Below are positions 8,565 to 17,350 of a stretch of DNA of 64,000 bases, in pieces (positions within the stretch are counted from its first letter, which is position 1; every line of letters starts with the position of its first letter). A program made the position numbers and the translations under genes. The notes below the pieces were generated by a model. It ran no database searches. It saw only the letters and a program-made list of their open reading frames with translations, and was not told the origin of the DNA. This DNA is from Pseudobacteriovorax antillogorgiicola (GTDB taxonomy: Bacteria > Bdellovibrionota_B > Oligoflexia > Oligoflexales > CAIYRB01), in contig CAMAXT010000004.1 of the NCBI GenBank assembly GCA_945862295.1, forward strand, positions 1 through 64,000, given 5' to 3'.

Positions 8565-10329
8565 TCTTTTAAAAAATCAGCTGAGGCTCTGCGCTATGGC
8601 CGTTCTTTTGACTTGGTCAGGGACGGCGACTGCACAGTTAAATAAACTCCCCGTGCTTCAGCAAGTGGGAGTGATCCCTGTTCAGTGGGATAAACAAACC
8701 GAAGTTAACTTCTCTCTTGAGCAGAGCCGGCGCGCCTTCGAGGAAGCTGTCTATGACTCCGCGCGCAATGCCCGCCGGTTTCGCATCCTAAACAACGACC
8801 TTGTCGCTGGTATGTGGAGCGATACGAAAGGCCGCCAAGAGCTCGCTACTCAATTCGAATTACATGCTTATCTTTCTGTTGTCTCTGCAAACCGCGATGA
8901 AACCTTAGACATCACCGCTCGCTTGCTTGACCCAAACTTAAAAACTCTTTTGATGGAAACAGAATCGTTATCTGCAGTGTGGTTTCTCCAAGCCAGCAAG
9001 AAAGACCTCACGGAAAAAGTCGAAGCCTTAGTGTTTAGAGTGTTTAACCGTATTCCGGTCGATGTCTCGGTGACGTCCATCCAAGGCCAGTACGTGACGC
9101 TTTCTGGCGGCAGCGAGCAGGGTATCGCAACAGGTGACTCCGTCGATCTGATCCGTTCACAAATAAATGGCCTGCATCCAGCGAATGGGACCTGGCTTAC
9201 GTTCACCCAGACCCCAGTCGGCAAAGCAAAAATTTTAGATGTTAAAAAGTTCTCTTCAGTCGCTCGCCTAACCGAACAGATTAAAGAACAATCTGTTGAA
9301 GTTGGTGACGGCGCCAAGATTCCAGCCATCGCTACTCGGGTTAAATTTGCCCGTATGGACCGCAAAAACGAAGTCGTCGATGCCGGACCAAGCAGTGGTC
9401 CAATCGTTGTACCACCGCTGTATTCCAGCCAGCCAGCAACTGAGCCTGCTGCTAAACCAGATACTAACGTCACCCCAGGTTTCCCTGAAGAAAAAAAGAC
9501 TGCACCAAAGCCTGAATCCTCAAAGAAGTCAAAAAAGAAGTCGGAACCTGATTCCGAAACTGAAGAAGAGCAAGTCGAAGAAGCAGAGGAACAGGCACCA
9601 CAAGAAGCAGCACCTGCAGAGAAAGACGAAGGTCCTTCACTCTGGAAAAACGTCGCCACTGGTGTCACCAGCCAAAAACCAATCGATCATATCACTATCT
9701 ACTCAGGTCCTCAGTGGTGGAGCATCAAGACGAAACAAGCGAGTTCGTCTGGTAAGTTTCCAACGTGGATCTTAAATAGTTTGGGTGCACAGGTTTCACG
9801 AACGCTCTTGTTCAAAATCAAAACTGACTTTGGCGGTGGCCTTATCTTCGGTGATGCACCGCACGGTAGTTATGTCGGATACACCAGTTTTGGAAGCATG
9901 TATTGGGAAGATGATCTGATTGCCGGTAACGGCTTTATTAAAAAATGGCGCGGCGGTGGATACGCAACATTCTCAGGCGTGAGTGTTTCTAAAGGCCCTT
10001 ACGGTGGAGGCGACTGGGTTAGAGGCGGTGGATTCATCGGCTTTAACGGTTCGATCGCAGCGATGGCCGGAGAAACTTATGATTGGTTTGCTGACTATAC
10101 CATCATGCCACTTAACATCGGACGCCTAGGCTTTAGCGGCAAACGTCAGAGCGTTGAGTCGTCGTTTGGCATGAAGCTATCGTTCGGTGCATTTCAAGGC
10201 CAACAAAGCGGGGTTCTTCTTTACGGTGCCAGTATTGAGCTAGGTAATGAAACCATGACACTTAGTAGCGGCAGCCGACCTCAATACAGCGATTGGGCAA
10301 TCAAGCTCATGGCGCGCTATGCATTATGA
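8530..10329 (+). CDS. Exported protein with FlgT-C-like domain, Glu/Lys/Pro linker and beta-rich C-terminus
   Basis: 599 aa, function unknown. A basic N-terminus and hydrophobic core end at ATAQL, a likely Sec signal peptide (cleavage near residue 35). Residues 36-180 are an undefined domain. Residues 180-285 have the pattern VTLSGGSEQGIATGDSVDLI with a following G-K-x-x-V segment, resembling the FlgT C-terminal domain. Residues 300-380 are a charged Pro/Glu/Lys linker. The C-terminal 220 residues are rich in Gly and aromatics and end in ...MARYAL, compatible with an outer-membrane barrel. The start lies inside spoVR, so it is probably translationally coupled to the prkA operon. Similar domain logic recurs at 31181 and 55023. 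Confidence 0.75.
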   Translation: MMGQIIKLKKSDLLKNQLRLCAMAVLLTWSGTATAQLNKLPVLQQVGVIPVQWDKQTEVNFSLEQSRRAFEEAVYDSARNARRFRILNNDLVAGMWSDTKGRQELATQFELHAYLSVVSANRDETLDITARLLDPNLKTLLMETESLSAVWFLQASKKDLTEKVEALVFRVFNRIPVDVSVTSIQGQYVTLSGGSEQGIATGDSVDLIRSQINGLHPANGTWLTFTQTPVGKAKILDVKKFSSVARLTEQIKEQSVEVGDGAKIPAIATRVKFARMDRKNEVVDAGPSSGPIVVPPLYSSQPATEPAAKPDTNVTPGFPEEKKTAPKPESSKKSKKKSEPDSETEEEQVEEAEEQAPQEAAPAEKDEGPSLWKNVATGVTSQKPIDHITIYSGPQWWSIKTKQASSSGKFPTWILNSLGAQVSRTLLFKIKTDFGGGLIFGDAPHGSYVGYTSFGSMYWEDDLIAGNGFIKKWRGGGYATFSGVSVSKGPYGGGDWVRGGGFIGFNGSIAAMAGETYDWFADYTIMPLNIGRLGFSGKRQSVESSFGMKLSFGAFQGQQSGVLLYGASIELGNETMTLSSGSRPQYSDWAIKLMARYAL

Positions 10330-10354
10330 AGGTGATTATGAAGGTGTCAGTCTT

Positions 10355-10459
10355 ATGAAGGTGTCAGTCACCGTCCGTAACCCTTCGATCACTGGTTGAG
10401 AATGAAGGTGTCGAATGAAGGTGTCAGTCACCGTCCGTAACCCTTCGATCACTGGTTGA
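10355..10459 (+). repeat. Two 45-bp direct repeats carrying REP-like sequence
   Basis: The 45-bp unit at 10355-10399 recurs identically at 10415-10459. Each contains GGTGTCAGTCACCGTCCGTA, whose GGTG/CACC ends can pair, followed by CCCTTCGATCACTGG. Partial units (ATGAAGGTG) lie before each copy. The same core occurs in inverted orientation after the RAYT gene, so these are the REP partners of that transposase. Confidence 0.85.
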
Positions 10460-10543
10460 TGGTGCCATTTTTTCATCAAAAAGACCTTATGACTCCTGAT
10501 GCCAGTCGCTAGCTAGATCTTCTTAGGTCAAAGTTAACGACCT

Positions 10544-11092
10544 ATGGGGCGACATTCACGCGAAATTCTTCCTGGTGGCTATTTCCACTGCATCAATCGC
10601 GGTGTGGGCCGCCGTGAAATTTTTCACGAACAACGGGACTATGAAACTTTTGTTCATTTAATGCGAAGAAGTCAAAAGAAGTACCCGGTCAATATATCTG
10701 CATACAGCATCATGCCCAATCATTGGCATATTGTTTTATCCGCCGAATCTGGAAAACATCTGGCTCGTTTTTTTTCGTCGCTGCTCAACTCACACACCAG
10801 ATGGTATCACGCAAAATATAAATCAATAGGTCACGGCCCGATCTATCAAGGTAGATACAAGTCAATCCCTTTACCAGAAGAGGCTGTGCACTCTGTTTGT
10901 CGTTATGTCGAACGCAATCCGATCGCTGCCCATCTAGTAGCCGACGCAGGTGACTGGCCTTGGAGTAGCCATGGTTTTTGGACTGGAAAACTGAATACCT
11001 ACGGCCCCGTCTTAAGTCGCCCCTTTGTCGAGGATGCTACGCAGTGGGCAAAAGTAGTTGGATCTGATCCAATCAACATTTATAACAATTAG
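10544..11092 (+). CDS. REP-associated tyrosine transposase (RAYT, Y1_Tnp family)
   Basis: 182 aa. The HUH motif is visible in MPNHWHIVL (around residue 65), and the catalytic tyrosine is probably in VCRYVERNP (around 125). The N-terminal GGYFHCINRGVGRREIF is typical of the family. These single-strand nucleases bind and mobilise REP palindromes. Here the gene is flanked upstream by two direct copies and downstream by two inverted copies of the GGTGTCAGTCACC core, as expected. It appears intact. Its 3' end is repeated in diverged form immediately downstream. Confidence 0.92.
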   Translation: MGRHSREILPGGYFHCINRGVGRREIFHEQRDYETFVHLMRRSQKKYPVNISAYSIMPNHWHIVLSAESGKHLARFFSSLLNSHTRWYHAKYKSIGHGPIYQGRYKSIPLPEEAVHSVCRYVERNPIAAHLVADAGDWPWSSHGFWTGKLNTYGPVLSRPFVEDATQWAKVVGSDPINIYNN

Positions 11093-11113
11093 TTACGGAT
11101 GGTGACTGACACC
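11092..11113 (-). repeat. REP-like element, inverted copy 1
   Basis: GTTACGGATGGTGACTGACA.. is the reverse complement of the upstream REP core with one difference. It overlaps the last base of the RAYT stop codon. Confidence 0.85.
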
Positions 11114-11130
11114 TACACCACACCTACACC

Positions 11131-11244
11131 CATAGTTTTTGGACTGGAAAACTGAATACCTACGGCCCCGTCTTGAGTCGCCCCTTCATCGAGGATGCGA
11201 TGCAGTGGGCAAAAGTAGCTGTAGCTGATCCACTTAACGCATAG
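11131..11244 (+). pseudogene. Duplicated 3' end of the RAYT gene
   Basis: Aligns to the last ~40 codons of the RAYT gene (from about 10971). It stays in frame to its own stop: HSFWTGKLNTYGPVLSRPF..., ending DPLNA. Differences from the intact copy include several synonymous changes (TTA/TTG, TTT/TTC, GCT/GCG) as well as replacements near the end. This looks like the tail of a diverged homologue, not a recent slip duplication. There is no start codon or upstream part. Confidence 0.85.
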
Positions 11245-11265
11245 TTACGGACGGTGACTGACACC
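11244..11265 (-). repeat. REP-like element, inverted copy 2
   Basis: GTTACGGACGGTGACTGACA.. follows the duplicated RAYT tail exactly as the first inverted copy follows the gene, so gene tail plus REP was duplicated as a unit. It is the exact reverse complement of the upstream cores. Confidence 0.85.
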
Positions 11266-11273
11266 TATACCGC

Positions 11274-11669
11274 CTATACCGGAAAATGATGTAAACCGGA
11301 TTCTCGCGGCTTCGTCGCTTCCGTCAGCCACTTCTTGAGCAAAACAGTAAAGCCGCTGGGTCCGTGCGATTCAAGAATTTGCTCCAACTCGCCCTTATCA
11401 AGAAAAAGTCCTGAGCATGATCCGCAAACATCGGCTTTCACACCGTAGTGATCACTTTCTTTTAGTTGAGCTCCACACTTCGGGCACATCATCCAATGAC
11501 TTTTTACCCGCTCCAGGGATTCCATTTGTCGGCGCTGCTCGTCCAACCGACGACGGTTGCACTCGATGAGTTCGCTATTTAAATGGAAGAAGTACTCCTC
11601 TTCAACATCGTAGCCCGCTTTCTTAAGGGACTCGTTGACGGGTTTAGTGACGTTTTTATCTGAATGCAT
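11274..11669 (-). CDS. Zinc-ribbon (TFIIB-type zf) protein
   Basis: 131 aa. The central MCPKCGAQL...ADVCGSCSGLFLDKGELEQIL is the TFIIB-like zinc-finger family motif (two CxxC pairs, then GxxLDxGEL). N-terminal residues are charged and helix-prone. The start at 11669 (MHSDKN) is chosen over the ORF-track start 36 bases upstream because AGGAGGAGG lies 7 bases before it. Function is unknown; family members may bind nucleic acid or protein. The stop lies 8 bases from a REP-like element. Confidence 0.75.
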   Translation of the reverse strand: MHSDKNVTKPVNESLKKAGYDVEEEYFFHLNSELIECNRRRLDEQRRQMESLERVKSHWMMCPKCGAQLKESDHYGVKADVCGSCSGLFLDKGELEQILESHGPSGFTVLLKKWLTEATKPRESGLHHFPV

Positions 11670-11916
11670 ATTTGTTCCTCCTCCTAAACCTAATGCAACC
11701 GACATGCCACGATAAAGATTAGAAAAAAAGGGATCTGGGCGTGATTTCCCACCTACTTAACACGAGCACTAGCTGGGGCTACCACAGTGGGTGATGATTT
11801 GACCCATTTAAAAAACCAGGTGATTCTAATGAATTTTTCATAGTTTCACGATTTTCTTGCCGTTTTTATTAAAATTTGTTATCAGGATGCCCTGACTTTG
11901 AACAATCCGAGACCGT

Positions 11917-14580
11917 ATGCAAGAGCCATTCGACTCAATCTCTAGCAATCCTGTTCCAGCGTTAGATCCCCACGCTGTCGTACCGGAAATCCTTGCGCCT
12001 GCAGGCGGACGACAACAGTTTTTCGCGGCACTGAACTCAGGTGCAGACGCTGTCTTTTTAGGACTAGAAAGTTTCAACGCTCGAGCTCGCGCAACCAATT
12101 TCACAGCTGGAGACCTTAAAGAACTCGTACCAGTCGCCCATGCATTCGGCATGAAGGTTCTGGTCACAGTTAACATTCTAATTAAACAGTTAGAACTGCC
12201 GGAACTCTTTCGCACACTTGATGCAATCGAAGCTTCCGGCGCTGACGCTATCATTGTGCAAGACCTCGCCGTAGCTCGTATCGCCAAGAGATATTTCCCA
12301 GCTATCAGACTGCATGCCTCGACACAGATGGCCGTGCATAACGTCACAGGTGTTTTAGAAGCTGCAAAATACGGCTTTAAGCGCGTAGTTTTAGCTCGCG
12401 AATTAACACATCAAGAAGTACGAAGGATCCGCGCTGCTGTCTCAAGGGATGTAATAGAGCTTGAAGCATTCTGTCATGGCAGTCTTTGTTACAGTTACAG
12501 CGGCCTTTGCTTTTTCAGCGGTGCAGAAGATGCACGCAGCGGTAACCGCGGCGAATGCGCCTACACCTGCCGCCAGCCTTACAAAATCCTCAATGAGCCA
12601 GGCCACGGCTTTCTCTTCAGCATGAAAGATCTAGATACCTCAAAGAGTTTAGATCTTTTAATCAAAGCCGGGATTGATACCTTAAAGATCGAAGGGCGGA
12701 AAAAAGATGCCCAATACGTTGCGACGTCTGTAAAGCTTTACCGTCAGAATCTAAACCGCCTATTCGGCAGAGACACTCTAAGACCATCAGCACCGGCTTC
12801 AGCCTTCGAATTTATCCACGACAATAAGCCTGTGGAAACTGACCTTGAGTTCGCGTTTAAGCGCCAACCTACTTCGTTTTTTCTCAAAAGTAGGTACCAG
12901 GAAAACGTTATCGACCTTGATAACCCGACCCATAAAGGCTTGGAAGTCGGGACTATTCTTTCTGTAAACAATAACCAAATTACTTTCCGCACCCAGCACG
13001 CGATTGAGTTATATGACGGCCTTCGGATTGTTGACACCGGCAAGGTCTTTCATTCGAAACCACAGGACGGCATCAACGTCCGTACCGAACTGACGCAATC
13101 AATCGATCGCTACGAAAATAAGCACAGCGAATTTTCAGTTCGCAGTATCTATGTTGGCAGCCGTTCAAAGGTGAATGCAAAAAACGGCGACGTGGTCACC
13201 GTTGGATTGCCAGATAACATCAAAGCACCGAGTCCCGGCTCACAGATATTTAAAGTCCGCTCAGCCGAGCTAAAAGCCCGTGTAGAAAAAATCTCCCAGT
13301 TGCCAGCTGACATGCGCTTAACCACCCACGACCGCATTCATCTTAAGCTCAATCTCAGATCAAAAGACGATTCGGCTATTGAAATCACGGCTGTTTGCTC
13401 AAGTGGTTCATTCGATTTTGAGTTAGGTCCTTTCGCGATCAGCGCCGAAAGACCTAGAAATCAGTCCAAGTTTGGCCCAGAGCTAAATGCAATTCTTTCT
13501 GTTTTTGGCGAAGCTGAACTTACCTGTGAAAGCATAAATGTCAGCGGCGACACCAATTGGTTCGTACCTAAATCTCTACTTAAAAAATTCAAGGCGACTC
13601 TAGGCAAAGAAATAAAAGGCACTATAAATCAGCTTCGTTCAGAACGGATCGAACTCGGCGATCAGGCATTTCTAGGTCAACTTGGCGAAGACGACGAGAT
13701 CTATCCGGATGCAGGCGTCGTCGAATCCTTTACTGTTAAAACCGATCGGGCTGAAACTGCGGTCGCGGCTCTAGAAGAAAACTACCAAGCAGCATGCCTT
13801 AAAGAACTGGTGTTTGAGCCCAAAAGAGCATTCATGGGTGATACCAGTGCCGACTCAATCATCGATGATCTCTTTAGCCGCTGCCAAAAGGCTGGCGTCA
13901 TTCTTCGTATTGCGATCCCAACAGTCGTGCGCGCTTGGGACGAACCTCTCTTAAGTAAATGGGTGCGCTACGCGTTTGAAAAAGGCGTAAAACACTTCGA
14001 AGTTGGTAACATCGGCGGACCAGAGCTCGTTTATAAATGGACTGGTAGCCAAGACGTCGATCTGTCGGGCGACTTTACACTTTACGCTCTAAATTCCGAA
14101 GCACACGCTGCCATTAGTGAACTCGGGGTAAAATCAGCAACGCTTTCCGTAGAAGATGATTTAGAAAATATCGCCGCCCAGGTTGAAACCCTCTCGCCTG
14201 CAGCAGTCGCTGAGACTGCAGTGATCCTCTATAAAGATACGCCGCTATTTATTGCGGAAGCCTGCTCACTTACAGCCCTACATAACGGCTGCCCAAGTGC
14301 CGCCGTTTGTGGATACCGGACACTCGAAATCGAAAACAAAGAGGGTGAGCGGTTCTATGTTGCTCATGAATCTTGTAAGTCGGTGGTTTACGGCAAACGA
14401 GCGTTCGGCGTTACCCACCTGAAAGAGCATTTAAAAAATCTGGGTTTTAGAAACTTCCGTTTGGATTTTTTAACCCGTCCTTACACCAAAACCGAACTCT
14501 CTGCCGTCATTAATGCTGCCCTTTGCGGTAAGACGATAGAGCAAACCCACAGCGCAAACTTTACCCGCACCTTGTTATAG
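11917..14580 (+). CDS. U32 family protein, RlhA/YdcP-like (23S rRNA hydroxylation type)
   Basis: 887 aa, longer than E. coli RlhA (about 650-670). Residues 25-300 form the U32 TIM-barrel domain: PEILAPAGGRQQFFAAL, GADAVFLG, then the cysteine-rich block FCHGSLCYSYSGLCFFS...RGECAYTCRQPY, whose cysteines are Fe-S ligands in this family. KIEGRKKDAQYV follows. The middle resembles the collagenase-like accessory domain, and the C-terminal ~250 residues have a further cysteine set (CSLTALHNGCPSAAVC...CKSVVYG). RlhA supports 5-hydroxycytidine formation in 23S rRNA; the substrate here is inferred. The next gene begins 13 bases after the stop, so the pair is probably an operon. Confidence 0.8.
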   Translation: MQEPFDSISSNPVPALDPHAVVPEILAPAGGRQQFFAALNSGADAVFLGLESFNARARATNFTAGDLKELVPVAHAFGMKVLVTVNILIKQLELPELFRTLDAIEASGADAIIVQDLAVARIAKRYFPAIRLHASTQMAVHNVTGVLEAAKYGFKRVVLARELTHQEVRRIRAAVSRDVIELEAFCHGSLCYSYSGLCFFSGAEDARSGNRGECAYTCRQPYKILNEPGHGFLFSMKDLDTSKSLDLLIKAGIDTLKIEGRKKDAQYVATSVKLYRQNLNRLFGRDTLRPSAPASAFEFIHDNKPVETDLEFAFKRQPTSFFLKSRYQENVIDLDNPTHKGLEVGTILSVNNNQITFRTQHAIELYDGLRIVDTGKVFHSKPQDGINVRTELTQSIDRYENKHSEFSVRSIYVGSRSKVNAKNGDVVTVGLPDNIKAPSPGSQIFKVRSAELKARVEKISQLPADMRLTTHDRIHLKLNLRSKDDSAIEITAVCSSGSFDFELGPFAISAERPRNQSKFGPELNAILSVFGEAELTCESINVSGDTNWFVPKSLLKKFKATLGKEIKGTINQLRSERIELGDQAFLGQLGEDDEIYPDAGVVESFTVKTDRAETAVAALEENYQAACLKELVFEPKRAFMGDTSADSIIDDLFSRCQKAGVILRIAIPTVVRAWDEPLLSKWVRYAFEKGVKHFEVGNIGGPELVYKWTGSQDVDLSGDFTLYALNSEAHAAISELGVKSATLSVEDDLENIAAQVETLSPAAVAETAVILYKDTPLFIAEACSLTALHNGCPSAAVCGYRTLEIENKEGERFYVAHESCKSVVYGKRAFGVTHLKEHLKNLGFRNFRLDFLTRPYTKTELSAVINAALCGKTIEQTHSANFTRTLL

Positions 14581-14593
14581 ACTTGTTGTAACC

Positions 14594-16648
14594 ATGAACA
14601 TTCAACAGTTTGCAGAACAAATCCTCAAGTCCGCGACCCTTGCTGACAAACTCTACTTTCCGGAAGCAGGGCTCAGCTCATTTACTGATATCAAAACCCT
14701 GACAGCAAGTATCCCCGACCTGCCTGGACGCCCTCATGCTCTAGCGATGCGTAGCAATGACGACAAAAAAACAGCCTTCCCTACCGCTGCCGAGCTAAAA
14801 TCGCAGACCGCCCGTGGGATTGTTCTACACTTTTTTGCGAATCATGAATTACTTGCCATGGAACTAATGGCACTCGCACTTCTAAAATTTCCGGATGCTG
14901 ACAGCAAGTTTCGAATGGGAATTGTTCATACAATTCAAGAAGAGCAAAATCACATGCGTCTTTATCAAAAAAGAATGCATGACTACGGTGTCGAGTTTGG
15001 CGCCGTCCCCGTAAGCGGCTACTTCTGGGATTCTATCAGCAATATGCAAAGCCCCATGGACTATGTCACCCGCATGAGCATGACGTTCGAGCAGGCTAAC
15101 TTGGATTTTTCACTGTTCTACAAAAGTCTGTTCGCTGAAATTGGCGATAACGAGACGGCGCAGATTCTTGATCAAGTCTATCGGGAAGAAATCGGTCATC
15201 TTAAATACGGTGTGACCTGGTTCAATCGATGGAAAGATCCTAGCCTCGATGATTGGCAAGCATTCAATAAAAATCTTCCGTTTCCCATGACACCTAGCCG
15301 AGCGAAGGGCATTGGCTTTGACCGACAAGGACGAAAGACCGCGGGATTAAGTGATAAGTTTATCGACGAGCTCTACATCTATCAGTGCTCCAAGGGTAGG
15401 CCACCAGTTGTTTACTTCTTCAATCCCGCATCGGAGATGGAGGCTCTATTTCCAGAACATAACTTTACCGTGCCCTCTGCCGTGCAAGATGTGGCGCATG
15501 ATCTAGCAAGTCTTATGATGTTTTTGACGCAAGGCGACGATGTTGTCGTTACCAAAGAAAGACCTAGCACTGAATTTTTAACGCTCTACCGTGATGCCGG
15601 CTTTCTATTGCCTCAGTTTGCTGACTGGCCTGAGCTTACGAAGAGAACGATCACCCGCTTTGAACCCTGGGGTCAAACAAAATACAGTCAAAAATTGATC
15701 GAGTCTTTCAAGGGTCGCATTATCGAAAACCAACTCACCGTAGCACCAGAACAAATCTATTCCAAACGGTGGGCTGTGGAGACCTTTGGAAGCAGCGGGG
15801 AATTTCCATCAAAGATTGTCACTGAAACAAAAGCAGCTGTAGACGAAACTGCTGCATTCCTAGCTGAAAACGACAGCCCTCTTGTTATCAAAGCTCCCTA
15901 CGGGTCATCAGGTCGTAATATGATCAGAGCTATGCGTCCAGGACTCGAACCAAGACAAATCACTTGGATTGAATCCACTTTAAAGTCGCAAAAGGCATTG
16001 ATCTGCGAACCATGGGTTGAAAAGGTCACCGACTTGTCGGTTCAGCTGCAGGTCTCTGCTAATGGACCAAGGATTCTTGGCATCACCAACTTTCTCACAG
16101 ATAAACGTGGTCAATACATCGGTCATTTCTTAGGAAAGAAATTTCATCATCTTTCGCAAGATTTCCACCGGGAGTTCCATCGGCAGGAATTTCAAAAACA
16201 GTTGGAACTCAAAGCTGAAGAGATCGGTCTGCGGCTCTTCACTGAGGGATACCGCGGTGCTGCGGGCGTCGATGCATTTGTCTACAAAAACGGTGAAGCT
16301 ATGCGTCTACGCAGCTTTGTTGAAGTGAACCCGAGATTCACTATGGGCAGGATCGCATTAGAGCTAGAGAAGATGATTCCTTACAAGACCAAGGCCATTT
16401 GGTTGCATTTAAGTAAGAACACGATCAAGCATTTTGATTGGCAAAATTTTTCGGAGTGCGCTAACGACCTAAATCACCGTTTCCCTTATAAATTTGGAAA
16501 AGCTACGCCAAAGGATCACAGGCCACAGATGAGTGACGGGGTTCTCTTTACCAACGACCCATCCCAGGCAAAATCCTTGGTTTCAGTATTATTTGTCGGT
16601 GAAGCTTGCGACTTCGCACAAAAAGAACTGACGCCTAATTTAATTTAA
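14594..16648 (+). CDS. Ferritin-like DUF455 protein fused to an ATP-grasp-like domain
   Basis: 684 aa. Residues about 60-250 resemble the DUF455 ferritin-like family: helical, with ExxH-type metal motifs EEQNH (near 116) and EEIGH (near 198) plus further glutamates (HELLAMELMA, FEQANLDF). Residues about 370-640 look like an ATP-grasp fold, with PLVIKAPYGSSGRNMIRAM (nucleotide-binding loop), CEPWVEKVTDLSVQL and FVEVNPRFTMGRIA (acidic/Asn metal-binding end). The fusion suggests an oxidase or hydroxylase step coupled to an ATP-dependent ligation, but no substrate can be named. It lies 13 bases behind the U32 gene. Confidence 0.7.
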   Translation: MNIQQFAEQILKSATLADKLYFPEAGLSSFTDIKTLTASIPDLPGRPHALAMRSNDDKKTAFPTAAELKSQTARGIVLHFFANHELLAMELMALALLKFPDADSKFRMGIVHTIQEEQNHMRLYQKRMHDYGVEFGAVPVSGYFWDSISNMQSPMDYVTRMSMTFEQANLDFSLFYKSLFAEIGDNETAQILDQVYREEIGHLKYGVTWFNRWKDPSLDDWQAFNKNLPFPMTPSRAKGIGFDRQGRKTAGLSDKFIDELYIYQCSKGRPPVVYFFNPASEMEALFPEHNFTVPSAVQDVAHDLASLMMFLTQGDDVVVTKERPSTEFLTLYRDAGFLLPQFADWPELTKRTITRFEPWGQTKYSQKLIESFKGRIIENQLTVAPEQIYSKRWAVETFGSSGEFPSKIVTETKAAVDETAAFLAENDSPLVIKAPYGSSGRNMIRAMRPGLEPRQITWIESTLKSQKALICEPWVEKVTDLSVQLQVSANGPRILGITNFLTDKRGQYIGHFLGKKFHHLSQDFHREFHRQEFQKQLELKAEEIGLRLFTEGYRGAAGVDAFVYKNGEAMRLRSFVEVNPRFTMGRIALELEKMIPYKTKAIWLHLSKNTIKHFDWQNFSECANDLNHRFPYKFGKATPKDHRPQMSDGVLFTNDPSQAKSLVSVLFVGEACDFAQKELTPNLI

Positions 16649-16689
16649 GCGCCAGGTCCTGTTTTTAAATTATCTGTGACCTTAGTGGA

Positions 16690-17349
16690 TCAACCGCCAC
16701 TTCTAATGATCGCTGACATCTCACCAGCCGCACCGTCAGAAGACGTAATGAAGTTTAGACCAAGGGCATCCGGACAGAATGCAAACTCAGCACGGTGTTT
16801 GATCTGCTGGTTTTGTAACTTTGCTGTGATACATCCCGGAGAATTGATCGACCCACGTGCCGATGAACCGCTGACCGATCCACCTTGTGAGACTTCAACA
16901 GTCGGGTAAGCGCAGCCACCCCCGCCTTTCAGGCTATTCATAACAACCGCGCAGTACCCTGCGACCAGTTCTGACACGCTACCATTAGTAGGCAAGTCCA
17001 TCGCGCGACTTTCTGGCATGAACATTTCACCGTTACCGATATAGAAGCCTTCTTTACCGTCGGGACCGATCTTTTTTACGATTTCGGCATCGTAGCCAGA
17101 GTTCGGATGATTCGCATATCCGGCATTGAAGCTAAGCTTTCTAGCAATGCGTTCAACATAGGTAGCAACAGTCTGTGGCGCACACATCTTGCCAAGTTCC
17201 AGCAAGGCTGCGTCGTTAGTCATTGTTGTCCCTGAGGTTACACCAAGGGAATACAAACCAGAAAAGTCATTTGATTCTTCAAAGCCAGTATTTGCTTTAC
17301 AAGCAAAAAACATCGAAGCCGCAGCTAGAACCGTGAAAATGTTTTTCAT
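16690..17349 (-). CDS. Small exported lipoprotein, unknown function
   Basis: 219 aa. MKNIFTVLAAASMFFACKAN is a lipoprotein signal with lipobox FFAC. The mature part has several cysteines (MCAP, GYCAVV, GGGCAYP, PGCITAK, AFCPD) that could form disulfides, and a Gly/Ser-rich stretch. The start at 17349 replaces the longer ORF-track start because an AGGAG site lies just upstream and the signal peptide begins there. It starts 1 base after the stop of the gene upstream, so they are co-transcribed. No family is recognised. Confidence 0.75.
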   Translation of the reverse strand: MKNIFTVLAAASMFFACKANTGFEESNDFSGLYSLGVTSGTTMTNDAALLELGKMCAPQTVATYVERIARKLSFNAGYANHPNSGYDAEIVKKIGPDGKEGFYIGNGEMFMPESRAMDLPTNGSVSELVAGYCAVVMNSLKGGGGCAYPTVEVSQGGSVSGSSARGSINSPGCITAKLQNQQIKHRAEFAFCPDALGLNFITSSDGAAGEMSAIIRSGG

Positions 17350-17350
17350 A

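Noticed and set aside
8868-9668. 266-aa minus-strand ORF opposite the 8530 gene
   Set aside because: Ser/Thr-rich mirror of the Glu/Lys/Pro linker; no start signal or family.
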